Source: an uncultured Alphaproteobacteria bacterium (lineage in GTDB: Bacteria > Pseudomonadota > Alphaproteobacteria > Rickettsiales > UBA1997). From it: a stretch of 9,533 nucleotides of DNA. Below are positions 1-6,407 of the stretch, piece after piece. The stretch's first letter is position 1. Each line of letters starts with the position of its first letter. A program made the position numbers and the translations under genes. Below the pieces are notes generated by a model. It made no database searches and was not told where the DNA came from. It saw only the letters and a program-made list of their open reading frames with translations. Location: assembly GCA_903959715.1 (NCBI GenBank), contig CAJBXX010000217.1, positions 1 through 9,533 on the forward strand. The letters run 5' to 3'.

Positions 1-80
1 CTCCCTTAAAACCAAGCCTATTATTATAATTTCAAAAAGAAATACTTATTTTGCTTTTATGAAATATTTTTTTACAAATG
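1..80. other. AT-rich flank downstream of rhlE
   Basis: This is the sequence beyond the rhlE stop codon up to the window edge. It has no open frame of useful length and no GC-rich hairpin followed by a T-run on the minus strand, so no terminator for rhlE can be named. Only AT-rich, low-complexity sequence is seen. Confidence 0.5.
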
Positions 81-1925
81 CTAAAATTTGGAATTTGATC
101 TAGGTTTGAAATTCGGATTAAAATTCTTTTTTGGACCGCTAGATTTTGAAAAAGGTTTTTTGGCAAAATTGCCTCTGGGCTTTCTATTGCCAGCGAATCC
201 ATCTTCGTCTTTTTTCATAAATCCGCCAAAGATTTTTTTCAAAAAGCCGTTGCTATCGCGTTGATTGCCATCTCTTTCTTTATCATCGAATTTTCTTGGA
301 CCCTTTGAAAATCTTGATTGACCATCTTCGCGACTTCTAGTTTTGCCAAAGCGATTTGGAGAATATTCACCATCAGGTCTTCTGCTTCTAGGAGCTGAAC
401 CATCTTCTCTTTTGGTAAATTCTCTGCTTCTAGCTCTTGGTTCCTCGTCGCCTCTATTGCCAACATTGCCAATATTATCATCGTCTCGTAGCGAGTTTTC
501 ATCGCGAGCGGGGCGTTGGAAATTACTACGAGGTCTATCAGAAGATTCTTCGCGACGACGACCGAAATTGCCTCGAGGGCGATCATCTTCTCTTTCGCGA
601 CGACCGAAATTGCCACGAGGGCGATCCGAAGATTCTTCTCTATCGCGTCTACCTGTATTAATTCTGCGACCTGCCGGGGCTCTTTCACGACGCTCATCGC
701 CTGAAGCTTCGCCATCTTTTCTATCGCGATGTTGAACTGCACTTTTGCCGATTTTAACACCAAAAATTCCTTTACTAACCGAACCTTCAACATTTTCAAA
801 ATCTCCCGATTCTTCAACGGGAATTTTCATGCCGATGGTTTTTTCGATTGAACGCAAGGCTTTTAATTCTGAAGTATCGCATAATGAAATGGCGAGACCT
901 TCGCGTCCTGCTCGAGCGGTTCTGCCGATACGGTGGACATAATTTTCGATGTCGCGAGGTAAATCAAAATTTAATACGACTGAGATGTCGGCGATGTCGA
1001 TGCCTCGAGCCGCAATGTCGGTGGCAATTAAAATGTTAACGCGATTAGAACGAAAATCATTTAAAGCTTTTTCACGAGCATTTTGTGATTTATTGCCATG
1101 TAAAACAGCGTTCTTGAAACCTAGGGTTTCAAGACTTTGGGACAGGCGATTGGCGTTGTGTTTCATTTGGCAAAAAATCAAAACTGAACCAGTTTGATGT
1201 TTTTTTAAAATGTCGTTTAGAATATTGATTTTATTGTTTCGCGAAGTTATAAAAACTTTTTGTTGTATTTTTTCAACGGTGGTTGATTGAGGAGTTATCT
1301 CAACTTTAACCGGATGTTTTAAAATTTTGTGAACTAGAGTTTCAATGGCTGGTGGCATTGTTGCCGAGAATAACAAGCTTTGACGCTCTTTGGGTAAGTA
1401 ATCCATAATTCTTTTAACATCGTCGAAGAAGCCTAAATCAAGCATGCGGTCGGCTTCGTCAAGAACTAAAATTTTAAGTTTTGAATAATCGACATATTTT
1501 TGTTTAGTTAAGTCAAGTAATCTTCCGGGAGTAGCGATTAGAATATCGACACCACTGCGTAAAGATTTAATTTGATGAACTTCGCTTACTCCACCAAAAA
1601 CTGTGGCACAAGTTAAATGTGAATTTTTGCCGTAAACTTTAATGTTGTCGGCGATTTGCGTTGCCAATTCACGAGTTGGCGTAAGAATTAATGCCGAAAT
1701 TTGATTCGGTGAATTTTTTTGATGATTTTCGCTTAAATTGTGAATTATTGGCAAAGCGAAAGCGCCAGTTTTGCCGGTTCCAGTTTGAGCGATTCCGAGG
1801 AAATCCTTGCCTTCAATAATGTGTGGAATTGCTTGAAGTTGGATTGGTGTCGGATGAGTGTAACCCTTCTTTTGAAGAGCAGAAATTATATTTTCGTTTA
1901 ATTTTAAAGATTGAAAATCTGTCAT
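81..1925 (-). CDS. rhlE: RhlE-type DEAD-box ATP-dependent RNA helicase with long Arg-rich tail
   Basis: A cytoplasmic RNA helicase of 614 residues that should unwind short RNA duplexes using ATP, in ribosome assembly or RNA turnover. All core motifs are intact: Q motif around residues 22-34 (PTPIQ), motif I AQTGTGKT 46-53, Ia PTRELA 83-88, Ib TPGRLLD 132-138, II DEAD 156-159, III SAT 187-189, IV VLIFC 248-252, V ATDIAARGIDI 301-311, VI HRIGRTARAG 331-340. The HGNKSQNAR stretch at 276-284 is characteristic of the RhlE subfamily. From about residue 395 a 220-residue tail rich in Arg, Asp, Gly and Asn follows, ending in a Lys/Asn/Phe-rich segment; such tails bind RNA non-specifically. The frame is open further upstream to 2015, but those 30 extra residues are hydrophobic and unlike the family, whereas the Met at 1925 begins the usual start MTDFQSLKL. 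No Shine-Dalgarno precedes it. The family is certain; the exact RhlE assignment is likely. Confidence 0.93.
   Translation of the reverse strand: MTDFQSLKLNENIISALQKKGYTHPTPIQLQAIPHIIEGKDFLGIAQTGTGKTGAFALPIIHNLSENHQKNSPNQISALILTPTRELATQIADNIKVYGKNSHLTCATVFGGVSEVHQIKSLRSGVDILIATPGRLLDLTKQKYVDYSKLKILVLDEADRMLDLGFFDDVKRIMDYLPKERQSLLFSATMPPAIETLVHKILKHPVKVEITPQSTTVEKIQQKVFITSRNNKINILNDILKKHQTGSVLIFCQMKHNANRLSQSLETLGFKNAVLHGNKSQNAREKALNDFRSNRVNILIATDIAARGIDIADISVVLNFDLPRDIENYVHRIGRTARAGREGLAISLCDTSELKALRSIEKTIGMKIPVEESGDFENVEGSVSKGIFGVKIGKSAVQHRDRKDGEASGDERRERAPAGRRINTGRRDREESSDRPRGNFGRREREDDRPRGNFGRRREESSDRPRSNFQRPARDENSLRDDDNIGNVGNRGDEEPRARSREFTKREDGSAPRSRRPDGEYSPNRFGKTRSREDGQSRFSKGPRKFDDKERDGNQRDSNGFLKKIFGGFMKKDEDGFAGNRKPRGNFAKKPFSKSSGPKKNFNPNFKPRSNSKF
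510..647 (-). repeat. In-gene tandem repeats encoding RPRGNF modules of the RhlE tail
   Basis: The RhlE tail contains three spaced copies of a module DRPR(G/S)NF at residues 434-440, 448-454 and 463-469, linked by Arg/Glu-rich spacers, giving periods of 14 and 15 residues. At DNA level the first two copies are almost identical over about 29 bp (556-584 and 598-626, one mismatch), a 42-bp period. The sequence here is more GC-rich than its surroundings because of CGA/CGT/CGC arginine codons, and stop-free frames appear on both strands as a side effect. The repeats look like local tandem duplication within a disordered RNA-binding tail. Confidence 0.85.
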
Positions 1926-2094
1926 GAGTAATTTAATTATTTTTATGAAATAAAGCGTAGAGAAAACAAATAGCGATCCAAAAAACTCATCTAAAACTAA
2001 GAAAGAAAGGCTCAAATGAAGCTTATAATAAGGCTTCCAAGGTGTTGAAAGAAATCGTTATTTGTATTTTCAATAAATCGATTCTAAAATTTTA

Positions 2095-2114
2095 TATTTG
2101 AAAAGATTCAAATA
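2095..2114. repeat. Perfect 8-bp inverted repeat with 4-bp centre
   Basis: TATTTGAA (2095-2102) and TTCAAATA (2107-2114) are exact reverse complements around AAGA. The 20-bp dyad could be an operator for a dimeric regulator of rhlE or bioF, or just a chance palindrome in AT-rich DNA. No T-run follows on either strand, which argues against a terminator. Confidence 0.45.
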
Positions 2115-2165
2115 AAATTAAAATGGTGAAATAGATTTATACTTCCAGCCACTAATTTTAATCGC

Positions 2166-2209
2166 TATTTTCTAATTAGCTAGTTAAAATTAATAAAAAT
2201 TAGAAAATA
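2166..2209. repeat. Perfect 12-bp inverted repeat upstream of bioF
   Basis: TATTTTCTAATT (2166-2177) and AATTAGAAAATA (2198-2209) are exact reverse complements separated by 20 bp. An overlapping 9-bp pair (2153-2161 with 2184-2192) offers an alternative fold. The element lies 71 bp before the bioF start, upstream of the likely -10, so it would act as a DNA site rather than a leader hairpin if that promoter is right. No terminator-like T-run follows it. Its function is unknown. Confidence 0.5.
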
Positions 2210-2252
2210 ATTGTAAAAAAGGCAATAAAAATTTATTTAGAAATAGTTTTTT

Positions 2253-2258
2253 TATAAT
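2253..2258 (+). promoter_or_regulatory. Candidate -10 box for bioF
   Basis: A perfect TATAAT lies 21 bp before the bioF start codon, which would give a leader of about 15 nt. No good -35 is found at the right spacing. In sequence this AT-rich, TATAAT alone is weak evidence. Confidence 0.3.
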
Positions 2259-2279
2259 TAAAACCAATAATATTAGTTA

Positions 2280-3386
2280 ATGTTTAGTAATTATATTAAT
2301 GATATTGAATCATTAAAAAAACAAAATTTATATCGAAAACTTGTCGATAGCAATTCGATTGCAAGCAACATTATCAACAGAGAAAAGCATCGATATATTT
2401 CTTTTGCTTGTAATGATTATTTGGGTTTATCGCATAATTCGGCATTAAAAAAATCGGCGATTTTAGCGATTAAAAAATATGGCGTTGGTGCTAGGGCTTC
2501 AAGATATATAACTGGTAATAATATTCTTTACAAAAAACTCGAAAAAGCTCTCGCCAAATTTTATAAAAATGACGATGCTTTAGTTTTTTCTTCGGGATAT
2601 TCTTGTGCAATTGGAGTGGTTAAAGCCTTGGTAGGCGAGGGCGATTTGATTATCGCCGATAAATTAATTCACGCTTGTTTGATTGATGGAGCTCAATTAT
2701 CGCAAGCAAAATTTATCAGATTTGATCACAATAATCTTGAACATTGTTTAAAAATTTTACAAGAAAATCGTCATCAATATAAAAAATGTTTAATCCTCAC
2801 CGAGACAATATTTTCAATGGACGGCGATGTTGGAAAAATTGCCGAATTATTAAATCTTGCTAACAAATTTGATGCGATTTTATTATCCGATGATGCTCAT
2901 GGTTTGGGGCAAAATATCGAGCCACATTCGCGACATTTGCAAATGGGAACTTTGTCGAAAGCCTTCGGCAGTCTTGGTGGATTCGTGGTCGGCGATAAAA
3001 TTTTAATTGAGTATTTACGACAATTTTCGCGTTCGGCAATTTATTCAACGGCACTTCCGCCCGCTATTTTAGCATCTTCATTACAAGCTTTAAAAATTAT
3101 TTCTAAAAAAAATTTAGCACAAAAATCTATTGAAATTGCTCAATATTTTTGTCAATTAATGAATTTACTAAAACCCGAATCATCGATTGTAATTATAAAA
3201 ATTGGCGAGAGTAAAAAAGTCGTTGAAATTGCTCAAAAAGTTGCCAAAAATGGTTTTTTGATTGGTGCCATCCGCCCGCCTACGGTGCCACAAAATCAGG
3301 CAAGATTGCGTTTAACTTTTAGCGCATCACATCGCAAAAATGATATCAAAAAATTGGCAAAAATTTTGCGAGAGATTTTGAAATGA
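2280..3386 (+). CDS. bioF: 8-amino-7-oxononanoate synthase (BioF)
   Basis: A PLP enzyme of 368 residues (E. coli BioF has 384) that condenses pimeloyl-thioester with L-alanine to 8-amino-7-oxononanoate, the first step in building the biotin ring system. Seen in the protein: NDYLGLS 45-51, the glycine/serine stretch GVGARASRYITGN 68-80, FSSGY 103-107, His131 (PLP stacking), SMDGD 179-183, DDAHG 204-208 for the cofactor, and GTLSKAFGSLGG 223-234 with Lys227 as the expected Schiff-base lysine. The alpha-oxoamine synthase family also includes ALA synthase, Kbl and serine palmitoyltransferase; the C-terminal AIRPPTVP (330-337) followed by ARLRLTFSASH is diagnostic of BioF. The start is the first Met of the frame; no Shine-Dalgarno is present. 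No bioA, bioB, bioC, bioD or bioH lies beside it, so its partners must be elsewhere or missing. No sign of decay is seen. Confidence 0.92.
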   Translation: MFSNYINDIESLKKQNLYRKLVDSNSIASNIINREKHRYISFACNDYLGLSHNSALKKSAILAIKKYGVGARASRYITGNNILYKKLEKALAKFYKNDDALVFSSGYSCAIGVVKALVGEGDLIIADKLIHACLIDGAQLSQAKFIRFDHNNLEHCLKILQENRHQYKKCLILTETIFSMDGDVGKIAELLNLANKFDAILLSDDAHGLGQNIEPHSRHLQMGTLSKAFGSLGGFVVGDKILIEYLRQFSRSAIYSTALPPAILASSLQALKIISKKNLAQKSIEIAQYFCQLMNLLKPESSIVIIKIGESKKVVEIAQKVAKNGFLIGAIRPPTVPQNQARLRLTFSASHRKNDIKKLAKILREILK

Positions 3387-3547
3387 AATTTTATTTGTTA
3401 AAATAATTTTAACTTTAAAATTGAACATTTAAAAATTGCACTTTTTAACTTAAAATTTTAATCAAAATAAATTCTCAATTGAAAAATAAATGAAATTTCT
3501 TTTAATGATAAAGTAAAATTGAATTTCTAAAATTAAAAAAATTTAAA
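3387..3547 (+). promoter_or_regulatory. Spacer and presumed promoter region of the outer-membrane protein gene
   Basis: These 161 bp between bioF and the barrel gene are almost pure A/T. They hold a 7-bp inverted repeat GTTAAAA/TTTTAAC (3397-3413), the 35-bp element, and a loose promoter-like pair TTGAAA (3479-3484) and TAATGA (3503-3508). No strong terminator for bioF is visible, so read-through into the barrel gene is possible. Confidence 0.3.
3402..3436. repeat. 35-bp dispersed intergenic element, copy 1
   Basis: This stretch, 15 bp after the bioF stop, matches 8042-8076 in front of yejA at 32 of 35 positions (differences at 3416, 3422 and 3425), in the same orientation and without gaps. 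It begins with AATAATTTTAACTT and ends with CATTTAAAAAT. Where the yejA copy runs into the ATG start codon this copy reads TTG, and no yejA-like frame follows. It may be a promoter/leader module or a dispersed repeat. Confidence 0.6.
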
Positions 3548-4285
3548 ATGAAAAATATTGCAAAAATTATTATTACAATTATCGCTTTTACGCTTACGCT
3601 CTCTAGTAATTCATTAGCTCAAAATGAAAAAAAACAAGTCGTAAAAGATTCTAAAAAAATTTCAATTCAAGATTTGCAAAATAATGAAAAAAATGCCAAA
3701 ATTAATGGTAAATTTTATTTTGGAATGGAGGCTTTTTTGCAAAATTATAAATTAAGCGGTGGCTATGGTGCCAAAGAAGTTTATGATTACTACGAGCCAA
3801 ATACCACTGCTGTTGCCGTATTTTTTGGTTATGATAATGAAGATTTTTTCAAAATTGAAAGTTTTTATTCAAAATCAAATGAAAAAAATCAGGTTATCGG
3901 CAATAATGGATTCTCAGATTTTGAATTAAGAGCGAGAAATTTTGGTGTTGATTTTAAGCCCTATATTAATTTTGATAAAAATTCCCGGGGCTTACTCTAT
4001 GCAATTTTTGGCTTAAATTATAATCATATTGAGGCTACGGAAAATTTACAATCAAAAACCTTTGGAATTGGCGGAGTAAAGAATGAAATAATTTCTAAAA
4101 ATGTGAGTCTAAATAAATTTTCTCCATCTCTTGGATTGGGCGTTGAATATTTATGTTATAAAAATTTTTCTTGCAGATTTCAACACAAACGCAATTTTAT
4201 TAATGCCGAAATTGATAACATGACGGTGCTTAGAAAAATAAAGGTTGCCGAAATTACAAGTATTGGAATTAGTTATTCTTTTTAA
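3548..4285 (+). CDS. Putative outer-membrane beta-barrel protein (OmpA/OmpX-like small barrel)
   Basis: A 245-residue exported protein of unknown specific role. Residues 1-24 form a signal peptide: KN..K at the amino end, a hydrophobic IIITIIAFTLTL core and a cleavage site after SLA (Ala24). A polar Lys/Asn-rich linker (25-53) follows. After that, alternating hydrophobic/aromatic stretches typical of amphipathic strands appear near 55-68, 87-95, 99-108, 123-140, 148-160, 192-204, 206-218 and 231-245, about eight strands. The protein ends in Ser-Phe, the C-terminal aromatic signal used for assembly by the BAM machinery. Cys203 and Cys209 sit on neighbouring strands and could form a disulfide. 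The layout resembles small porin-like or surface-antigen barrels of AT-rich alphaproteobacteria, but no named family can be assigned by eye. Its 3' end overlaps dedA by 17 bp on the opposite strand. Confidence 0.75.
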   Translation: MKNIAKIIITIIAFTLTLSSNSLAQNEKKQVVKDSKKISIQDLQNNEKNAKINGKFYFGMEAFLQNYKLSGGYGAKEVYDYYEPNTTAVAVFFGYDNEDFFKIESFYSKSNEKNQVIGNNGFSDFELRARNFGVDFKPYINFDKNSRGLLYAIFGLNYNHIEATENLQSKTFGIGGVKNEIISKNVSLNKFSPSLGLGVEYLCYKNFSCRFQHKRNFINAEIDNMTVLRKIKVAEITSIGISYSF

Positions 4286-4910
4286 AAGATTTATGAGTTT
4301 TTTTAAATTTTATTTTTGGATAAAAAATACCAATAATAATTAAAATTCCACAACCAATAACAAAAATTAGTGAAAGTTCTTTAATATATTTAATAATTAA
4401 TTCTTGATTTTCGCCAATTAAATAACCGCTAAAAGATAAGATTGAAGTCCAAATTGTGGCACCGATTGAAGTATAAAATAAAAATAATTTGAAATTCATT
4501 TTAGCAAGCCCGGCGGGCAGTGAAATAAAATGACGAAATCCGGGCAAAAGCCTGCCAATAAAGACTGAAAGCGGACCATGTTTTTTGAAAAATTCTTCGA
4601 TTTTTATGATGGTTTCGGGTTTGATAAAAAAATATTTACCGATTTTTAAAATAATTCTGCGTCCCAAAGTCAAAGCGAGATAATAACTAAAAACTGCGCC
4701 GGCAATATTGCCGATAGTGCCAACCAAAGTTGCGATGTAAATATTCATAACGCCTTTGGCACTGGCAATTCCCGCAGGAATCATGATTATTTCACTTGGA
4801 ATTGGAATGATGGTGCTTTCCAAAAACATGCCGATAAAAATTCCGAGATAACCAATTTCATTAATAAAAACAACTATGGTTTCGATAAAATTATGAATAA
4901 ATTCGTGCAT
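4269..4910 (-). CDS. DedA-family inner-membrane protein (SNARE-associated/VTT domain)
   Basis: A polytopic inner-membrane protein of 213 residues, the usual size for the family. Members are linked to recycling of undecaprenyl phosphate and flipping of phospholipids, and to membrane-potential homeostasis; which one applies here is not shown. Seen: a hydrophobic N-terminal segment (about 10-30), the family signature Glu31 plus PIPSE 36-40, a Gly-rich membrane helix with GNIAGAVFSYYLALTLGRR near 67-85, the second signature FIGRLLPGFRHFISLPAG 117-134 with conserved Arg120 and Arg126, then hydrophobic helices around 140-166 and 178-197 and a Lys-rich cytoplasmic end. It is the last gene of the five-gene minus-strand cluster, starting 2 nt after the gmk stop, which implies translational coupling. 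Its 3' end runs 17 bp into the oppositely transcribed barrel gene. Confidence 0.9.
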   Translation of the reverse strand: MHEFIHNFIETIVVFINEIGYLGIFIGMFLESTIIPIPSEIIMIPAGIASAKGVMNIYIATLVGTIGNIAGAVFSYYLALTLGRRIILKIGKYFFIKPETIIKIEEFFKKHGPLSVFIGRLLPGFRHFISLPAGLAKMNFKLFLFYTSIGATIWTSILSFSGYLIGENQELIIKYIKELSLIFVIGCGILIIIGIFYPKIKFKKTHKSFKKNN

Positions 4911-4912
4911 TT

Positions 4913-5536
4913 TTAAGAAAATTGATTGATGAATTTTTTGATGTCATTTTGATTTTGACGAGCCACTCTTTTGGCTTCAATGATTGAGCGAATTTTTTGA
5001 TAAGAAGTGTTTAAATCGTCATTGATTATCATAAAATCATATTCTTCATAATGACTAATTTCATTACGCGCTTCACGCATGCGTTCTTGGACAATCTCTT
5101 CGGGATCTTGGGCTCGAGCACGAAGTCTTCTTTCAAGTTCTTGAATTGATGGTGGTAAAATAAAAATCGAGACGATTTGATCGGCGGAAAAATTTTGTTT
5201 AATTTGTCGCGCTCCTTGCCAATCAATATCGAAGAGAACGCAATGACCGTTATTTAAAGCATCATCAACATTTTTTTTTGGCGTTCCATAAAAATTATCA
5301 AAAACCTCGGCGCTTTCTAAAAATTCTTGATTATTTTTCATTTGTAGAAATTTTTCACGATTTACAAAATGATAATGTTGACCAGCAATTTCTTGTGGTC
5401 GTTTTTTACGAGTTGTTGCCGAAATTGAAAGACGAATTAGCGGATCATTTTGCACAATCATTTTGCACAATGTTGATTTTCCAGCTCCCGAGGGTGATGA
5501 AATGATAATCAAAAATGGCAAATGATTTATGAACAT
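4913..5536 (-). CDS. gmk: Guanylate kinase
   Basis: Cytoplasmic enzyme phosphorylating GMP (and dGMP) to GDP with ATP, needed for GTP and for nucleic-acid precursors. With the start at 5536 it has 207 residues, the same as E. coli Gmk. Motifs: P-loop SSPSGAGKST 13-22; GMP-binding SISATTRKKRP 37-47; EFLE 71-74 and NFYGTP 81-86 in the nucleotide-binding lobe; DIDWQGA 103-109; and the Arg-rich lid RRLRARAQDPEE 136-147. The open frame extends to 5590, but that adds 18 unlike-family residues and overlaps the fabI end; the Met at 5536 puts the P-loop at the usual distance and leaves a 28-bp gap after fabI. No Shine-Dalgarno is seen. A run of nine A residues in the coding strand (near 5271-5279, codons for Pro-Lys-Lys-Asn) is a possible slippage site. 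It is co-oriented with fabI upstream and dedA downstream. Confidence 0.95.
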   Translation of the reverse strand: MFINHLPFLIIISSPSGAGKSTLCKMIVQNDPLIRLSISATTRKKRPQEIAGQHYHFVNREKFLQMKNNQEFLESAEVFDNFYGTPKKNVDDALNNGHCVLFDIDWQGARQIKQNFSADQIVSIFILPPSIQELERRLRARAQDPEEIVQERMREARNEISHYEEYDFMIINDDLNTSYQKIRSIIEAKRVARQNQNDIKKFINQFS

Positions 5537-5564
5537 TGAGATTTTTTTAAATTCAAAACCAAAA

Positions 5565-6383
5565 TTATTCGTCGTCTTTGACGATAGCAATATCTGGGGC
5601 GTCGGGGGCTTTCATGCCAACAACATGATAACCAGCATCAACATGAAGAACCTCTCCCGTAACGCCATTACCAAGGCTCGAAAGCAAGAAAGCTGCGGCA
5701 CCACCGACATCTTGAAGCGTAACATTGCGACGCAATGGAGCGTTATATTCGTTCCATTTGAAAATTAAGCGGAAATCGCCAATACCGCTGGCCGCCAAAG
5801 TTTTGACAGGGCCGGCTGAAATTGCGTTAACGCGAATATTGTCTTTGCCCATATCCATTGCAAGATAACGAACGCTTGCTTCAAGAGCAGCTTTGGCAAC
5901 GCCCATAACATTGTAATGAGGCATAACTTTTTCGGCACCATAATAACTTAAAGTGATGATGCTTCCACCGCCAGCATTGATCATTAATTTTTCGGCTTCT
6001 TTGGCAACTGCAACCAATGAAAATGCCGAAATATTCATGGTGTTAACGAAATTTTGTGGCGAGGTGTGAAGATATTTACCACGAAGTTCTTCTTTGTCGG
6101 AGTAGGCGATAGCGTGAACTAAAAAATCAAGTTTACCCCATTTTTTTTCAAGAACTTCAAAAACTTTTTTGATTGACTCGGCGTCAGTAACATCGCACGG
6201 CAAAACTATGTCGGATCCGATTGATGAAGCCAAAGGTTCAACGCGTTTTTGTAAAGCTTCACCTTGAAAAGTGAAAGCTAATTCGGCACCGAATTTATGA
6301 GCTTCTTCGGCAATGCCCCAAGCTATGGATTTGTTGTTGGCAACGCCCATAATTAAACCTTTTTTTCCTGCAAGAATTGTCAT
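5565..6383 (-). CDS. fabI: Enoyl-[acyl-carrier-protein] reductase (NADH), FabI
   Basis: A short-chain dehydrogenase of 272 residues that performs the last reduction in each round of type II fatty-acid elongation. The dinucleotide-binding segment GVANNKSIAWGIA spans 13-25; CDVTD at 63-67 lies in the cofactor pocket. The FabI-type active site is complete: Tyr147, catalytic Tyr157 and Lys164 in YYGAEKV..HYNVMGVAK (147-164). NAISAGPVKTLAASGIGDF and the C-terminal GEVLHVDAGYHVVGM fit alphaproteobacterial FabI. The residue matching E. coli Gly93 is Ala93; changes at that position affect triclosan/diazaborine binding in E. coli, but Ala is the natural residue in some sensitive FabI proteins, so nothing follows about resistance. 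The first Met gives the family-standard N-terminus. It starts 24 bp after the leuD stop and ends 28 bp before gmk, so it is very likely co-transcribed with both. Confidence 0.96.
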   Translation of the reverse strand: MTILAGKKGLIMGVANNKSIAWGIAEEAHKFGAELAFTFQGEALQKRVEPLASSIGSDIVLPCDVTDAESIKKVFEVLEKKWGKLDFLVHAIAYSDKEELRGKYLHTSPQNFVNTMNISAFSLVAVAKEAEKLMINAGGGSIITLSYYGAEKVMPHYNVMGVAKAALEASVRYLAMDMGKDNIRVNAISAGPVKTLAASGIGDFRLIFKWNEYNAPLRRNVTLQDVGGAAAFLLSSLGNGVTGEVLHVDAGYHVVGMKAPDAPDIAIVKDDE

Positions 6384-6407
6384 TTTTAAAAAATTTTAGT
6401 TAATAAA

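Larger units (their letters stand above)
1926..2279. other. Divergent intergenic region between rhlE and bioF
   Basis: These 354 bp separate two divergently transcribed genes and should hold both promoters. No convincing small gene or tRNA is visible. The sequence is extremely AT-rich except for a short patch at 2018-2042 containing a small stem (GAAGC/GCTTC arms, 2018-2022 and 2033-2037, ten-base loop). Two longer inverted repeats are listed separately. I looked for the alphaproteobacterial BioR palindrome and an E. coli-type BirA operator in front of bioF and saw neither. Confidence 0.6.

Noticed and set aside
510..647. CRISPR-like spacing of repeats
   Set aside because: The repeats are in frame, encode a repeated peptide module and sit inside a helicase gene; the spacers are repetitive too.
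239..817. Long open frames on both strands inside the rhlE tail
   Set aside because: They are side effects of the Arg/Asp-rich repetitive, stop-poor sequence; they lack recognisable domains and lie inside a certain gene.
1926..2015. N-terminal extension of the helicase by 30 residues
   Set aside because: The added residues are hydrophobic and unlike DEAD-box proteins; the Met at 1925 gives the standard family start.
12..2042. Short inverted similarity (AAGCCT..TTATAA) on both sides of rhlE, 12-29 and 2023-2042
   Set aside because: Only about 14 matching bases with an indel, no target duplication and no transposase; not enough to call a mobile unit.
2211..2222. Possible BirA half-site (TTGTAAA) before bioF
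   Set aside because: The second half-site (GGTTTACAA-like) is missing, and A/T-rich sequence gives this half by chance. No BioR palindrome was found either.
2016..2279. tRNA or small RNA gene in the long intergenic region
   Set aside because: No cloverleaf, no T-loop GGTTC-like sequence and no stable GC stem is seen; only A/T-rich dyads.
3397..3413. Terminator after bioF (GTTAAAA/TTTTAAC)
   Set aside because: The stem is only 7 A/T-rich pairs with a 3-base loop and no following T-run.
5537..5590. Longer gmk start adding 18 residues
   Set aside because: It would overlap fabI and precede the P-loop by an unusual length; the 207-residue form matches the family.
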